A program made the position numbers and the translations under genes. Below, piece by piece: positions 35,233 to 43,401 of a DNA stretch of 64,000 nucleotides. Each line of letters begins with the position of its first letter. The first letter of the stretch is position 1. The stretch is from Allomuricauda sp. TMED12 (GTDB lineage: Bacteria > Bacteroidota > Bacteroidia > Flavobacteriales > Flavobacteriaceae), in NCBI GenBank assembly GCA_002167435.2, contig NHBR02000038.1, positions 1-64,000 of the forward strand, written 5' to 3'. Under the pieces are notes generated by a model. That model did not search any database and was not told where the DNA came from. It saw only the letters and a program-made list of their open reading frames with translations.

Positions 35233-35529
35233 TTGGAAATAATCTGGAAAAATTTAGGGGCTAAAAATAATTGGAATCATGAACGCAGCATCAATCTGGA
35301 GTATATGGTTCGCCTTCAGGTGGTAAAAATACTAATTAAAGAAGCCGAGCACCTCATGGATTATCTTTCTTTGGTCGTAATTGAAATCAATTCATCCGAC
35401 GGTTGTGTTTCAGTTCACGAAGACACACCTGAGCCTCTCTTTTCTAAAATAGCAAGCAACTTGGAGCAACCCAAGGCTAAAAAAGTTTCCAAAGTACCTT
35501 CACCTGTGCCCACGGCCATGAATATTTAA
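35233..35529 (+). CDS. uncertain small hypothetical protein
   Basis: A 98-codon frame beginning at TTG (35233); an internal ATG (MVRLQVVKIL) gives a 74-residue version. It has a helix-forming middle and a Pro/Ser/Lys tail. Upstream and downstream sequence is AT-rich with no clear promoter. It may be a real short gene or a chance frame; no family is recognised. Confidence 0.3.
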   Translation: MEIIWKNLGAKNNWNHERSINLEYMVRLQVVKILIKEAEHLMDYLSLVVIEINSSDGCVSVHEDTPEPLFSKIASNLEQPKAKKVSKVPSPVPTAMNI

Positions 35530-35585
35530 GATCATTTAAGTCAATCTAAAAATGGATTGAGTAAATCTTACCAATGCGTTATGGG

Positions 35586-35593
35586 TAGTTTTG
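35586..35593 (+). promoter_or_regulatory. candidate -7 box of the GH3-type synthetase gene
   Basis: TAGTTTTG matches the consensus TAnnTTTG perfectly and lies 20 bases before the ATG at 35613. A TTG occurs 26 bases upstream, a little farther than the usual -33 spacing. Confidence 0.4.
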
Positions 35594-35612
35594 AATAAAT
35601 AAATTACCCAAA

Positions 35613-37136
35613 ATGGCAATCATAGGAAATATAATAAAAGGAGTTATTGAGGCAAAAGATGCCCTGAGCAAGGAACCGAGTCCAGTTGATGAGCAAAATA
35701 AAGTTCTTAAAGAATTATTGGACAAGGCCAAGGATACACAATTTGGAAAGCAATATAATTTTGTTTCTATTTTGGAATCTCATACCATTCCAAAGGCATT
35801 TTCCGAGGCAATACCTTATCACGATTACAATAAAATTACTGAAGAGTGGTGGAGTAAAACCATTGAAGGCGAACCTGATGTTGCTTGGCCTGGTAGCCCG
35901 GACTTTTTTGCGTTATCATCTGGAACTACTGGTAAAAAATCCAAAAGAATACCGGTGACCAAAGATATGTTGGATTCTATCACACGAGCTGGAAGGCAGC
36001 AGGTATTTGCCATGAGTAATTTTAATATGCCTGCAGATTTTTTCGAAAAAGAAATCATGATGTTGGGCAGTTCTACAAATTTGCAGGAGCGTGATGGTAA
36101 AAAAGAAGGTGAAATAAGTGGTATAAGTGCCAGTAACATTCCTTTTTGGTTTAAAAAGTATTACAAGCCCGGCGACGAAATTGCTAAAATAGACGATTGG
36201 GACGATAGGGTTTTATCCATAGCTAAAAATGCCGAAAACTGGGATATAGGAGCTTTGAGTGGTATTCCTTCTTGGATGGAGCTGATGCTGAAAAAGGTGA
36301 TTGATTATCACAATGTTGATAACATTCACCAGATCTGGCCCAACTTACAAGCCTTTACCTCTGGTGGAGTGGCCTTTGACCCCTACGAGAAAAGTTTTAA
36401 TGCCCTTCTGGGACATCCCATTCAGATAATAGATACCTATTTGGCTTCTGAGGGATTTATTGCTTGCCAAGTAAGGCCAGAGACTACTTCCATGAAATTG
36501 ATTACGGATAATGGCATCTATTTTGAATTTGTTCCTTTTGAACCTAAATATGTTAACCAAGATGGTTCGTTGACCGATGATGCGCCATCCATTACCTTGG
36601 ATGAAGTTGAAGAGGATGTGGATTATGTTCTTATTATATCTACCGTATCCGGTGCTTGGAGATATATTATAGGAGACACCATAGCCTTTACAGATGTAGA
36701 AAGAGCTGAAATAAAAATTACCGGGCGTACGAAGTTTTTCTTGAATACGGTAGGTTCTCAACTCTCCGTGAACAAGCTTAACGATGCAGTAAAGCATTTA
36801 GAGGAAGAACTGAGCATAAAAGTGCCGGAATATACGCTTTGTGCCAAACGCTATGATGATGGATTTTACCATTCCTGGTACCTTGGTTCCGATACTGGTT
36901 TGGACGAAGAAAAGACGGCGACCGTTTTGGACAATTACCTCAAAGAAGCCAATAAAAATTATAAGGTGGCTCGAAGCAAGGCTTTAGAAGGAGTTAAAGT
37001 AAGTTTTGTATCTCAACAAATGTTCGCCGATTGGAGCGGCGCCAACAAGAAAAAGGGTGGGCAGGTAAAAATGGAGAGAGTGATGGGTGAAGATCGTTTT
37101 AAGGAATGGGAAGATTTTGTGTCCCAACAATCATAA
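35613..37136 (+). CDS. GH3-family acyl-acid amido synthetase
   Basis: A 507-residue cytoplasmic adenylating enzyme of the plant-type GH3 family (known from auxin and jasmonate conjugation; bacterial members act on unknown acids). Motif A is ALSSGTTGKKSKRIP; the acceptor region is AFTSGGVAFDPYEKSF with YLASEGFIACQ, and the motif-3 region is YIIGDTIAF with ITGRTKFFLNTVG. Adenylate formation followed by amide bond formation with an amino acid is the expected chemistry. It converges with the next gene, and the stop codons overlap (37131-37136). Confidence 0.83.
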   Translation: MAIIGNIIKGVIEAKDALSKEPSPVDEQNKVLKELLDKAKDTQFGKQYNFVSILESHTIPKAFSEAIPYHDYNKITEEWWSKTIEGEPDVAWPGSPDFFALSSGTTGKKSKRIPVTKDMLDSITRAGRQQVFAMSNFNMPADFFEKEIMMLGSSTNLQERDGKKEGEISGISASNIPFWFKKYYKPGDEIAKIDDWDDRVLSIAKNAENWDIGALSGIPSWMELMLKKVIDYHNVDNIHQIWPNLQAFTSGGVAFDPYEKSFNALLGHPIQIIDTYLASEGFIACQVRPETTSMKLITDNGIYFEFVPFEPKYVNQDGSLTDDAPSITLDEVEEDVDYVLIISTVSGAWRYIIGDTIAFTDVERAEIKITGRTKFFLNTVGSQLSVNKLNDAVKHLEEELSIKVPEYTLCAKRYDDGFYHSWYLGSDTGLDEEKTATVLDNYLKEANKNYKVARSKALEGVKVSFVSQQMFADWSGANKKKGGQVKMERVMGEDRFKEWEDFVSQQS

Positions 37137-37766
37137 AAGATTACCATCCTTAATGGAATCTTGTTCTTTTACCATTTCCATAATCTCATCAGGAGATAAG
37201 TAATACTGTTTGATTCGGTCTTTGTAAACTTCATCAATTTCGGAATGGTTGAGAATAAACCGTTTTGTTTTCAAAATATAGTCGGACATTCCTCGTGAAA
37301 CCGCAAAGGAGTCTGCAGCACGCTCTGCTTTTTTTATGAATTCTTTCAATAGCACATAGCGAATCCCAAAGCCTATTAGGTTGAGGTTGCCACGCTGTTG
37401 ATAATCCAAAACGTGACCTAGTTCGTGACCAATCCAACCAATCAGAACATCTCTCGGTACATCCAATGTTTTGAACTCTTCTCCCGATATTTTAAACTTT
37501 TCACTAATAAGAATTTTATAGCTCCGTTTATTTTTTGGTTTGAGCAAACCGCCCCAAGTAGGTTGGGCCTGCATTACTGATTTTTTAATGTTCTTTTTAA
37601 ACTTGAACTCAATAGGAATCCCTTCGAGTTCAGGAAAATGGTGTAACGCTATGTCCACCTCAGTTTTTATGTTTTTTGGAATCTTTTTTTCGGGTTCTGA
37701 CACTATAGTAGCTATTAATATTAGAGGTATAAATAGTAGGAGAAGTAGTTTTATTCTTTGCTTCAA
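37131..37766 (-). CDS. putative membrane-anchored metalloprotease-like protein
   Basis: 211 residues beginning with a hydrophobic signal/anchor (MKQRIKLLLLLFIPLILIA). The start is TTG at 37766, with no in-frame ATG upstream. A gluzincin-like motif, HELGHVLD, is followed about 30 residues later by EFIKKAERAADSFAV, which resembles the ExxAD third-ligand pattern of peptidases. This suggests a zinc-dependent hydrolase facing the periplasm, though the family is not named with certainty. It overlaps the GH3 synthetase tail-to-tail by 6 bases. Confidence 0.6.
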   Translation of the reverse strand: MKQRIKLLLLLFIPLILIATIVSEPEKKIPKNIKTEVDIALHHFPELEGIPIEFKFKKNIKKSVMQAQPTWGGLLKPKNKRSYKILISEKFKISGEEFKTLDVPRDVLIGWIGHELGHVLDYQQRGNLNLIGFGIRYVLLKEFIKKAERAADSFAVSRGMSDYILKTKRFILNHSEIDEVYKDRIKQYYLSPDEIMEMVKEQDSIKDGNLL

Positions 37767-37778
37767 AATATTGGGGTT

Positions 37779-37805
37779 AAAAAAAGGACAAATAATTATT
37801 TGCCC
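37779..37805 (-). terminator. rho-independent terminator for the outer-membrane protein gene
   Basis: On the minus strand, an 8-bp stem (798-805 with 786-793, loop AATT, one G-U pair) is followed by seven T. It starts about 25 bases after the stop of the gene at 37830. The centre, CAAATAATTATTTG, is a perfect palindrome. Confidence 0.65.
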
Positions 37806-37829
37806 CTTTTCAATGTGATTATACTTTAT

Positions 37830-38294
37830 TTAGAACTGGTAACGCAGTCCTAAGGCGATATCCAAGTCTAGATCATCGGAGTAATTGTCGTTGAAACCAA
37901 TCTCTGGTCTCATATCCAACGAAATGAGCAATGGAAAATCAAAATCATACTCAATACCTAGATCACCTGCGATTAGTGCAAAAGCTCCATCGTTCTCACC
38001 AGCATCGAAAGACCCTATTCCACCCCCGGCACCAACATACCAATTAAATCCGTCATCTATGGGCATTACCCATTGGTATAGGCCTACAAGTTTGAAAGCT
38101 TCAACATCATTGGAGTCTCTCCAACCTAGATCAAATTCTAATCTGTTGTTTTCCTGTAGATATCTTTGATAGGAAATTTCACCTCCAAATCCATCGTTGT
38201 CACCTACTCGAATACCTAATGCGTTTTTTGAAATGCTCTGGGCACTCATGGTTGTTACTCCGATTAAAAATAGAATTAAAATTATGTTCTTCAT
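37830..38294 (-). CDS. small outer-membrane beta-barrel protein
   Basis: 154 residues with a signal peptide (ILFLIGVTTMSAQ) and repeating amphipathic strands (GGEISYQRYLQ, RLEFDLGW, FNWYVGAGGGIGS). It ends LALGLRYQF: a C-terminal aromatic strand typical of barrels. This is likely an 8-stranded porin-like or OmpA-like barrel of unknown role. A terminator follows it. Confidence 0.72.
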   Translation of the reverse strand: MKNIILILFLIGVTTMSAQSISKNALGIRVGDNDGFGGEISYQRYLQENNRLEFDLGWRDSNDVEAFKLVGLYQWVMPIDDGFNWYVGAGGGIGSFDAGENDGAFALIAGDLGIEYDFDFPLLISLDMRPEIGFNDNYSDDLDLDIALGLRYQF

Positions 38295-38387
38295 AAATGT
38301 TTTATTTTAATACAAAGGTAGTTTTGACCTATGATTTGCTTACCGCAAATCAATTAATGATTGATCCAAATAGAAAGTGAATCCGTT

Positions 38388-39866
38388 TTAAAGGAGTGGC
38401 TTAAGGAATTTAAAGAGGCCTTCAAGAAATTTTCGCCAAAGGGTGCGGTTCTGAAAGCGTTCCAGAGTGACTGGATTGGCTTTTTTACAAACTTTTTGAA
38501 ACTCTTTGGTCATTTCAGAATTTATCTCCTTGTTGTAAATAAGAACATTGGTCTCGTAGTTGAGTTCAAAGCTCCGGATGTCAAAGTTTCCCGAACCAAT
38601 GGATACCAAATCGTCGTCGACTATCATAATTTTACTGTGTGAAAAGTCATCACGCAAGTAAATTTTGACCCCGACATTGAGCAATTCTTCAAAATGTGAG
38701 AACATAGCAAACTTGGCTGCTTTGGAGTCTGATTTTTTTGGTACCAAAAGACTGATGTCCACACCTTCAAGAGCGGAAATTTTTAGACTTTGCAAAAATG
38801 CCTCTCCCGGAACAAAATAAGGGTTGGCTATGCAAATGGAACGTTTTGCCTGGTTCATCATACCAATATATTGTTGCATAATGGTGGGGTGATTGGAATC
38901 CGGTCCACCAGCCACGACTTGCGCATTAACACTTCCTGCCATTTCTTGCTCCGAGAGAAAATCGGAGGTGCGAAAATCCGCTTTTTTGCTGGCAAAAAAG
39001 TAATCCTTAAGGAAAACCATATGTAAATCGTTTACAATGGGTCCTTCCAGTTTTAAGTGGACATCTTTCCATTTACCCAGGCCATTTTCCCGTTTTATGT
39101 ATTTGTCGGAAACATTGACACCTCCTGTAAAGGCCACTTTATTGTCTATTACCAGAATTTTTCGGTGGTTTCTAAAATTAAGTGAGAACAGAAGGTTCCT
39201 TAATCGTATGGGCATAATGGGATAGATCTTAACCCCAATATCCTGAAACTGTTTTCTGGGTCGACCCCGTAATTTGTAGCTGCCAAGCGAATCGTAAATT
39301 ATTCGGACCTCAACGCCTTCTTCGATTTTTCTTTTAAAAAGGTCCGACATTTTATCGAGCAGGTTGCCCCTTTCCAAAATGTAATACTGTACATGGATAA
39401 ATTTTTGGGCTTCTTCCATGGCTTTGAAAAGTACGTTGAAGGTTTCTCCTCCATCTTGCAGGACTGCTACTTTGTTTCCGGATTTTGCCGTAGTATTGGA
39501 GCTTGCCTTAATTAGCCGATTGAGTCTTTCCTTTCGAATATCCTCATCAAAATGGGCCCAAAACTTTTCTTGTTGTGAATTTTCAGGGTAGCCGAACCTA
39601 TTCCTCTTTTCAAATTCTTTGCTATTGAAGAATTTAAACTTCCGGCGATTCATGCCAAAAAGGTAGTAAAGTATGGCCCCAAAAATAGGTAGGATAATAA
39701 TGGCCAGTGCCCAACTGATCGAGCGCGATGGCCTTCTTCCATGATAGATAATGGCTCCAATGGCCCAAACGGAGGTTAAAATATATAGGATGGTAAAGAC
39801 GGTCTTCAAAAAATGGCAGTGTTTGTATGTTCTAAGGTATGAACGAATATTTATATTTCCGTCCAT
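38388..39866 (-). CDS. cls: cardiolipin synthase
   Basis: Forms cardiolipin from two phosphatidylglycerol molecules at the inner membrane. An N-terminal pair of membrane helices (PLDc_N type) is followed by two HKD motifs: NHRKILVIDNKVAFTGGVN and FSHSKIMIVDDDLVSIGSGN. The length of 492 residues and the motif order fit bacterial ClsA/B-type enzymes. The reverse strand contains a long overlapping frame that is only a shadow. Nearby small stress-type genes (acidic lipoprotein, DUF1328) suggest envelope stress, but this is inference. Confidence 0.9.
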   Translation of the reverse strand: MDGNINIRSYLRTYKHCHFLKTVFTILYILTSVWAIGAIIYHGRRPSRSISWALAIIILPIFGAILYYLFGMNRRKFKFFNSKEFEKRNRFGYPENSQQEKFWAHFDEDIRKERLNRLIKASSNTTAKSGNKVAVLQDGGETFNVLFKAMEEAQKFIHVQYYILERGNLLDKMSDLFKRKIEEGVEVRIIYDSLGSYKLRGRPRKQFQDIGVKIYPIMPIRLRNLLFSLNFRNHRKILVIDNKVAFTGGVNVSDKYIKRENGLGKWKDVHLKLEGPIVNDLHMVFLKDYFFASKKADFRTSDFLSEQEMAGSVNAQVVAGGPDSNHPTIMQQYIGMMNQAKRSICIANPYFVPGEAFLQSLKISALEGVDISLLVPKKSDSKAAKFAMFSHFEELLNVGVKIYLRDDFSHSKIMIVDDDLVSIGSGNFDIRSFELNYETNVLIYNKEINSEMTKEFQKVCKKANPVTLERFQNRTLWRKFLEGLFKFLKPLL

Positions 39867-39893
39867 TGGTATAAGAATTATGGTAAGGAGAAT

Positions 39894-39924
39894 AAAAAAA
39901 CTCTGGCAGATCAGCCAGAGTTTT
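39894..39924 (-). terminator. terminator after the acidic lipoprotein gene
   Basis: CTCTGGC (39901-39907), a loop AGATCA and GCCAGAG (39914-39920) form a 7-bp stem; on the minus strand it is followed by seven T. It lies 26 bases after the stop of the gene at 39947. The plus strand also has a short TTTT, so it may work in both directions. Confidence 0.65.
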
Positions 39925-39946
39925 AAGGTAACTATTAATGGTTATT

Positions 39947-40189
39947 CTATTGAGGACTGTCGTCGGTGACATCCTCTACTTCATCTTCCACATCTTCTGC
40001 TGCATCTTCAATGTCGTCCCCGACATCTTCGGCAGCATCTTCCACATCTTCCGCGGCATCCTCAACGCCATCTTTAACTTCTTCAATGGCCTCTTCGGCC
40101 TTATCTTCCTTTGTTTCCCTGCAGCTGGTTATACTCAAGGTAAGTATCATTGCTACAAACATGGTTAATATACTTATTGACTTTCTCAT
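39947..40189 (-). CDS. small acidic repeat lipoprotein
   Basis: 80 residues: a signal peptide with lipobox (TLSITSC), then a strongly acidic segment made of repeats of the form EDAAEDV (six or more near-copies, ending EVEDVTDDSPQ). The mature part is probably a negatively charged amphipathic helix anchored by its lipid. A mirror-image frame on the plus strand, rich in Ser and Ala, is only the complement of this repeat. It is followed by a terminator, and the DUF1328 gene lies just upstream. Confidence 0.65.
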   Translation of the reverse strand: MRKSISILTMFVAMILTLSITSCRETKEDKAEEAIEEVKDGVEDAAEDVEDAAEDVGDDIEDAAEDVEDEVEDVTDDSPQ

Positions 40190-40238
40190 GGATTCTCTGT
40201 TTTAATGTTAATGATTTTATTTAGTGTGTTTTCTTTTT

Positions 40239-40400
40239 CTATAATTTTTTTCTTCCCGTTATCAACGAAATGATAAACAATACGATAAATACGAAAAATA
40301 GGATTTTAGCTATACTTGCTGCTCCTGCGGCAATTCCACCAAATCCGAAAATACCGGCAATAATGGCCAATATGATAAAGGCAACTGTCCAACGTAACAT
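40239..40400 (-). CDS. DUF1328 (YtjA-family) membrane protein
   Basis: 53 residues, ATG at 40400 and TAG at 40239. It matches the YtjA/DUF1328 pattern: MLRW start, then two hydrophobic helices with [20 protein letters not shown] between them and a basic end, GRKKL. These small inner-membrane proteins are widespread and stress-associated, but their function is unknown. It is 50 bases upstream of the acidic lipoprotein gene on the same strand, so the two may be co-transcribed. Confidence 0.8.
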   Translation of the reverse strand: MLRWTVAFIILAIIAGIFGFGGIAAGAASIAKILFFVFIVLFIISLITGRKKL

Positions 40401-40523
40401 AATGATAGTGTTTTTGGTTAACGACTGACTATCTCTTAATCAGTACATTACAAATATCGTGTTATCAAGCGCCCTACCTTGTCCCTTATGCTATTTATCT
40501 TGACTCAATAGCATATATGGCTC

Positions 40524-41204
40524 TTATAGCAAGGATTCCGTAGATATAATTGGACCCAAATCTTTTGATAGGGATTGGTTCGGTACGCGCTTGGCCTCTA
40601 GCTTTATCTTTTTTGGATTTTGGATTATTTGTTTGAGCTCATCCATGGTTGTATTTTTATTCAACCATGCAGCCGCTTCTTCTTTGGGAACTATTACAGG
40701 TGCCAAATTGCTAATATTATGATAGCTGGAAACGAATGGATCGGTCTTGCTTACGGTCAAAGCTGTGCAGAGAAAACCATCGTCCAAAATATTATAGGTT
40801 CCCGCTAGGTAGAAAGGCTTTTCGGATGGCCTATATATGTGGTAGCTGTATGTATTGCCATTTTTTATAAGGTGTGTGTAAAATCCCGTTACAATAATTA
40901 AACACCGCCGTTCTTTGAATGATTTCTGCATCCATGTTACGTTTTCCAAATCCTCAACCTTTACATTCAGCGTATTGGCGTTGTCTTGGAAAATTTGCCA
41001 ATCCTCTTTAAAATCTTGTGGCATAAGCCCCCAAATGGCCAATGTTACCTCAGTTGGGTTTTCCATGGTCACCACACTTAGGTTGATTTCGTGAAAGCCA
41101 TTGATAATAGGGTTTGGTCTGTATAAATTTGGATATCTGAAAGGAATTCCAAACTCATTTTCTATTTCTTCTCTCCCTGCCTCATTTGAAAGTTTGTAAA
41201 TCAT
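40524..41204 (-). CDS. SRAP (HMCES/YedK)-family protein lacking the catalytic cysteine
   Basis: 226 residues from the ATG at 41204 (MIYKLSNEAG). The SRAP fold is visible: LAIWGLMPQDF, QDNANTLN, RRCLIIVTGFYTH, PFYLAGTYN, and the His162 region before LAPVIVP. Canonical SRAP proteins start MCGR, with Cys2 forming a DNA-protein crosslink to abasic sites, and have Glu in GFYEW. Here position 2 is Ile and the Glu is Thr110. It keeps Asn75 and a His near the active site. The function is therefore likely changed; a related Bacteroidota subfamily shares these losses. Confidence 0.75.
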   Translation of the reverse strand: MIYKLSNEAGREEIENEFGIPFRYPNLYRPNPIINGFHEINLSVVTMENPTEVTLAIWGLMPQDFKEDWQIFQDNANTLNVKVEDLENVTWMQKSFKERRCLIIVTGFYTHLIKNGNTYSYHIYRPSEKPFYLAGTYNILDDGFLCTALTVSKTDPFVSSYHNISNLAPVIVPKEEAAAWLNKNTTMDELKQIIQNPKKIKLEAKRVPNQSLSKDLGPIISTESLL

Positions 41205-41401
41205 AATCTTCTTGCATCTAAAAACCAAATAACCAAAAAGCAATAAAACACCTTGACTCAAACCAATTTATTTGTGTTGCTTTTGATTTTTTTTGCTAAA
41301 ACTGTGATAAAGGTTTTGATCTATGGTTGCTCACTTGCCAACAAAGTCTATCTTTAGGGATTAACACCAATAGTTGAACAAAAAAGTAGGAAGACTTTTT
41401 G

Positions 41402-42439
41402 ATGATAAAGATTAAAGTAGATGCTCAAGATACAGCGGAATCGGTTGAGCAGATTAAGAATGTTATTGGAGGCGAGATTGAGGAAAGATGGGGACAGCAT
41501 ACATTGAATGTTTCCAATGATAAGGCAAACGGGAGTATTCGTTTCATCACTTTTGATTGGGGAGTAAGTTTGTTGGAAATTGATATCACATTTTTTGATG
41601 AAATTTTGATAGAGGTAGACACTTCGGATTTTAATCCCATTAGTTTTTATTATTGTTTGGAGGGCTATTGTGGACATAAGTTCGGGTATCAGCCAAAGGA
41701 CGATATTAAGATTATGGAGCAATTCCAGTCTGTTATTTTGACCAATCGTGATGGAGGTATTACGGATAGATACTTTCCTAAAGACGTGAAAATAAGCCAA
41801 ACGGTGATACAAGTGCGTAGAAAGCCCTTTTTACGTAAAAGATTGAATCAGGGAGAGGAACTCAATAAACAGTTGTACAAAGTATTCTTGGACACCGACC
41901 ACGAGAAGGTTTTTGCATATTACGGCTCTTACAATTTGAAAATTGCCGAGGTGGTTTCGGAAATCAAGAAAATAAAAGCAAAAGGAATGTTGCGTATTAT
42001 GATGATAGAGGGTTATGTGTATCAAATCCTTTCCATGCACATGATGCAGCATAACAAGGAAGTACAGAACAAACGGCCCCAAACCAGTTTATTGAAAAGG
42101 GAGTTGAAGAAGATTCGCAACTATGCCAAAAAAATAGAGAAGAACATTGCAAAGGATTTCTCTTTGGAAGAAATTTCGGCAGAAACTGGGCTTACCCAAG
42201 CAAAGCTGCAAGAAGGGTTTAAATTGTTGTACAATAAAACGGTAACAGAGTACATTAGGAATGCTAGATTGGAACTGGCACGTGATTACATTACAACGAC
42301 AGAAATGAACATTTCCGAGGTGGTCTACTCCATAGGGTTTACCAGTAGGAGTTACTTTTCCAAAATCTTTAAGGAAAAGTTCGGGTTAAGTCCGAGTGAA
42401 TTCAAAAACAGTAAAAAAAGTGCTGAGGTAATCGGTTGA
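41402..42439 (+). CDS. AraC-family transcriptional regulator
   Basis: 345 residues, with ATG at 41402 (an in-frame TTG sits three bases upstream). The N-terminal 220 residues (VDAQDTAESVEQIKN and QFQSVILTNRDGG) are a sensor domain of unclassified type. The C-terminal AraC DNA-binding domain has two helix-turn-helix parts, LEEISAETGLTQAKLQ and ISEVVYSIGFTSRSYFSKIF, plus the conserved KFGLSPSEFK. It regulates transcription in the cytoplasm. Its target is unknown; the SRAP gene is divergent and 198 bases away. Confidence 0.85.
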   Translation: MIKIKVDAQDTAESVEQIKNVIGGEIEERWGQHTLNVSNDKANGSIRFITFDWGVSLLEIDITFFDEILIEVDTSDFNPISFYYCLEGYCGHKFGYQPKDDIKIMEQFQSVILTNRDGGITDRYFPKDVKISQTVIQVRRKPFLRKRLNQGEELNKQLYKVFLDTDHEKVFAYYGSYNLKIAEVVSEIKKIKAKGMLRIMMIEGYVYQILSMHMMQHNKEVQNKRPQTSLLKRELKKIRNYAKKIEKNIAKDFSLEEISAETGLTQAKLQEGFKLLYNKTVTEYIRNARLELARDYITTTEMNISEVVYSIGFTSRSYFSKIFKEKFGLSPSEFKNSKKSAEVIG

Positions 42440-42468
42440 TCATGATCAGAGGAGGTAAAAACAAAAAA

Positions 42469-42496
42469 CCCGCAAACACAGTTTGCGGGTTTTTTT
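42469..42496. terminator. bidirectional terminator between araC-type gene and tRNA-Phe
   Basis: A 9-bp perfect stem CCCGCAAAC (42469-42477), loop ACA, GTTTGCGGG (42481-42489), is preceded by six A and followed by seven T. It can end the plus-strand AraC transcript and the minus-strand tRNA transcript. Confidence 0.85.
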
Positions 42497-42497
42497 G

Positions 42498-42570
<73 letters not shown>

Positions 42571-42589
42571 AAGCTTTATTAAGCGGGTG

Positions 42590-42620
42590 CAAATATAATT
42601 TCAAAATTAGGATATACAAA
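42590..42620 (-). promoter_or_regulatory. promoter of tRNA-Phe
   Basis: On the minus strand TATATTTG (42590-42597) fits the Bacteroidota -7 consensus TAnnTTTG, and TTTG (42617-42620) sits 19 bases upstream as the -33 element. Transcription would begin about 12 bases before the tRNA. Confidence 0.7.
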
Positions 42621-42672
42621 CAAAAACCCGAAAAAAAGGTTCTGATTTTTTTCAATTCCCGATCTTTGTAAT

Positions 42673-43401
42673 ATGAACTTGGTGATCGACATAGGTAATA
42701 CACTCATCAAATATGCTGTTTTCGAGAACGGAAGAATAATTCATGACCATAGTTTTGGATCTGGATTGTTCCTTTCCAAAATAAAGGAGTTGTTCGAGAA
42801 ATACCCATATATCAACAATGCCATACTATCTTCAGTAGGTAAATTGGACAGGAAAGAAAGGGATGTGGTCGCTCTTTTTTGCAAAGTCCATGTGCTTACA
42901 AACCATTCAAAAGTCCCTTTTAAAAATAGTTATGCTACGCCCCAGACCTTGGGCGTGGATAGGTTAGCTTTAGCTGCAGCGGCCTATCATCATAATCCAA
43001 GAGGTAATACCTTGGTAATTGATGCAGGTACTTGTATTACTTATGAGATGGTAAATAATTTTGGCGAGTACATAGGTGGGGCAATTTCACCAGGTGTTAG
43101 TATGAGATATAAGGCCATGCACAACCAAACCGCCGGTCTACCTTTGCTCAATCCAGATGAACTTCTCGATTTCATTGGTAACTCCACAGAATCCTGTATG
43201 CACAGCGGGGTAATTAATGGTATAGTCCAAGAAGTAGATGGGGTTATTGATCAATATCAATCTCGTTTTCAAGATTTAACAGTTATTTTAACAGGCGGAG
43301 ACTCCCATTTTTTTGCCAAAAGGCTAAAAAACACCATATTTGCGAACTCCAAATTTCTCTTGGAGGGGTTAAATTGCCTACTGGAATACAACACAAACTG
43401 A
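42673..43401 (+). CDS. coaX: type III pantothenate kinase
   Basis: Phosphorylates pantothenate, the first step of coenzyme A synthesis. ASKHA-fold motifs: LVIDIGNTLIKYAVF (phosphate 1, with Asp), LGVDRLALAAAA, VIDAGTCITYEM and GGAISPGVSMRYKAM. 242 residues is typical. A GATCTTTG box begins 12 bases before the ATG, leaving a very short or absent leader. The stop is 1 base before the start of the next gene, so it heads the envelope operon. Confidence 0.92.
   Translation: MNLVIDIGNTLIKYAVFENGRIIHDHSFGSGLFLSKIKELFEKYPYINNAILSSVGKLDRKERDVVALFCKVHVLTNHSKVPFKNSYATPQTLGVDRLALAAAAYHHNPRGNTLVIDAGTCITYEMVNNFGEYIGGAISPGVSMRYKAMHNQTAGLPLLNPDELLDFIGNSTESCMHSGVINGIVQEVDGVIDQYQSRFQDLTVILTGGDSHFFAKRLKNTIFANSKFLLEGLNCLLEYNTN

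Noticed and set aside
38361-38642. 93-codon plus-strand frame near cardiolipin synthase
   Set aside because: It overlaps the C-terminal part of cls, which has both HKD motifs, and shows no own features.
39966-40205. Ser/Ala-rich 79-codon plus-strand frame, looking like a repeat protein
   Set aside because: It is the exact complement of the acidic EDAAEDV lipoprotein, which has a signal peptide, lipobox and terminator.
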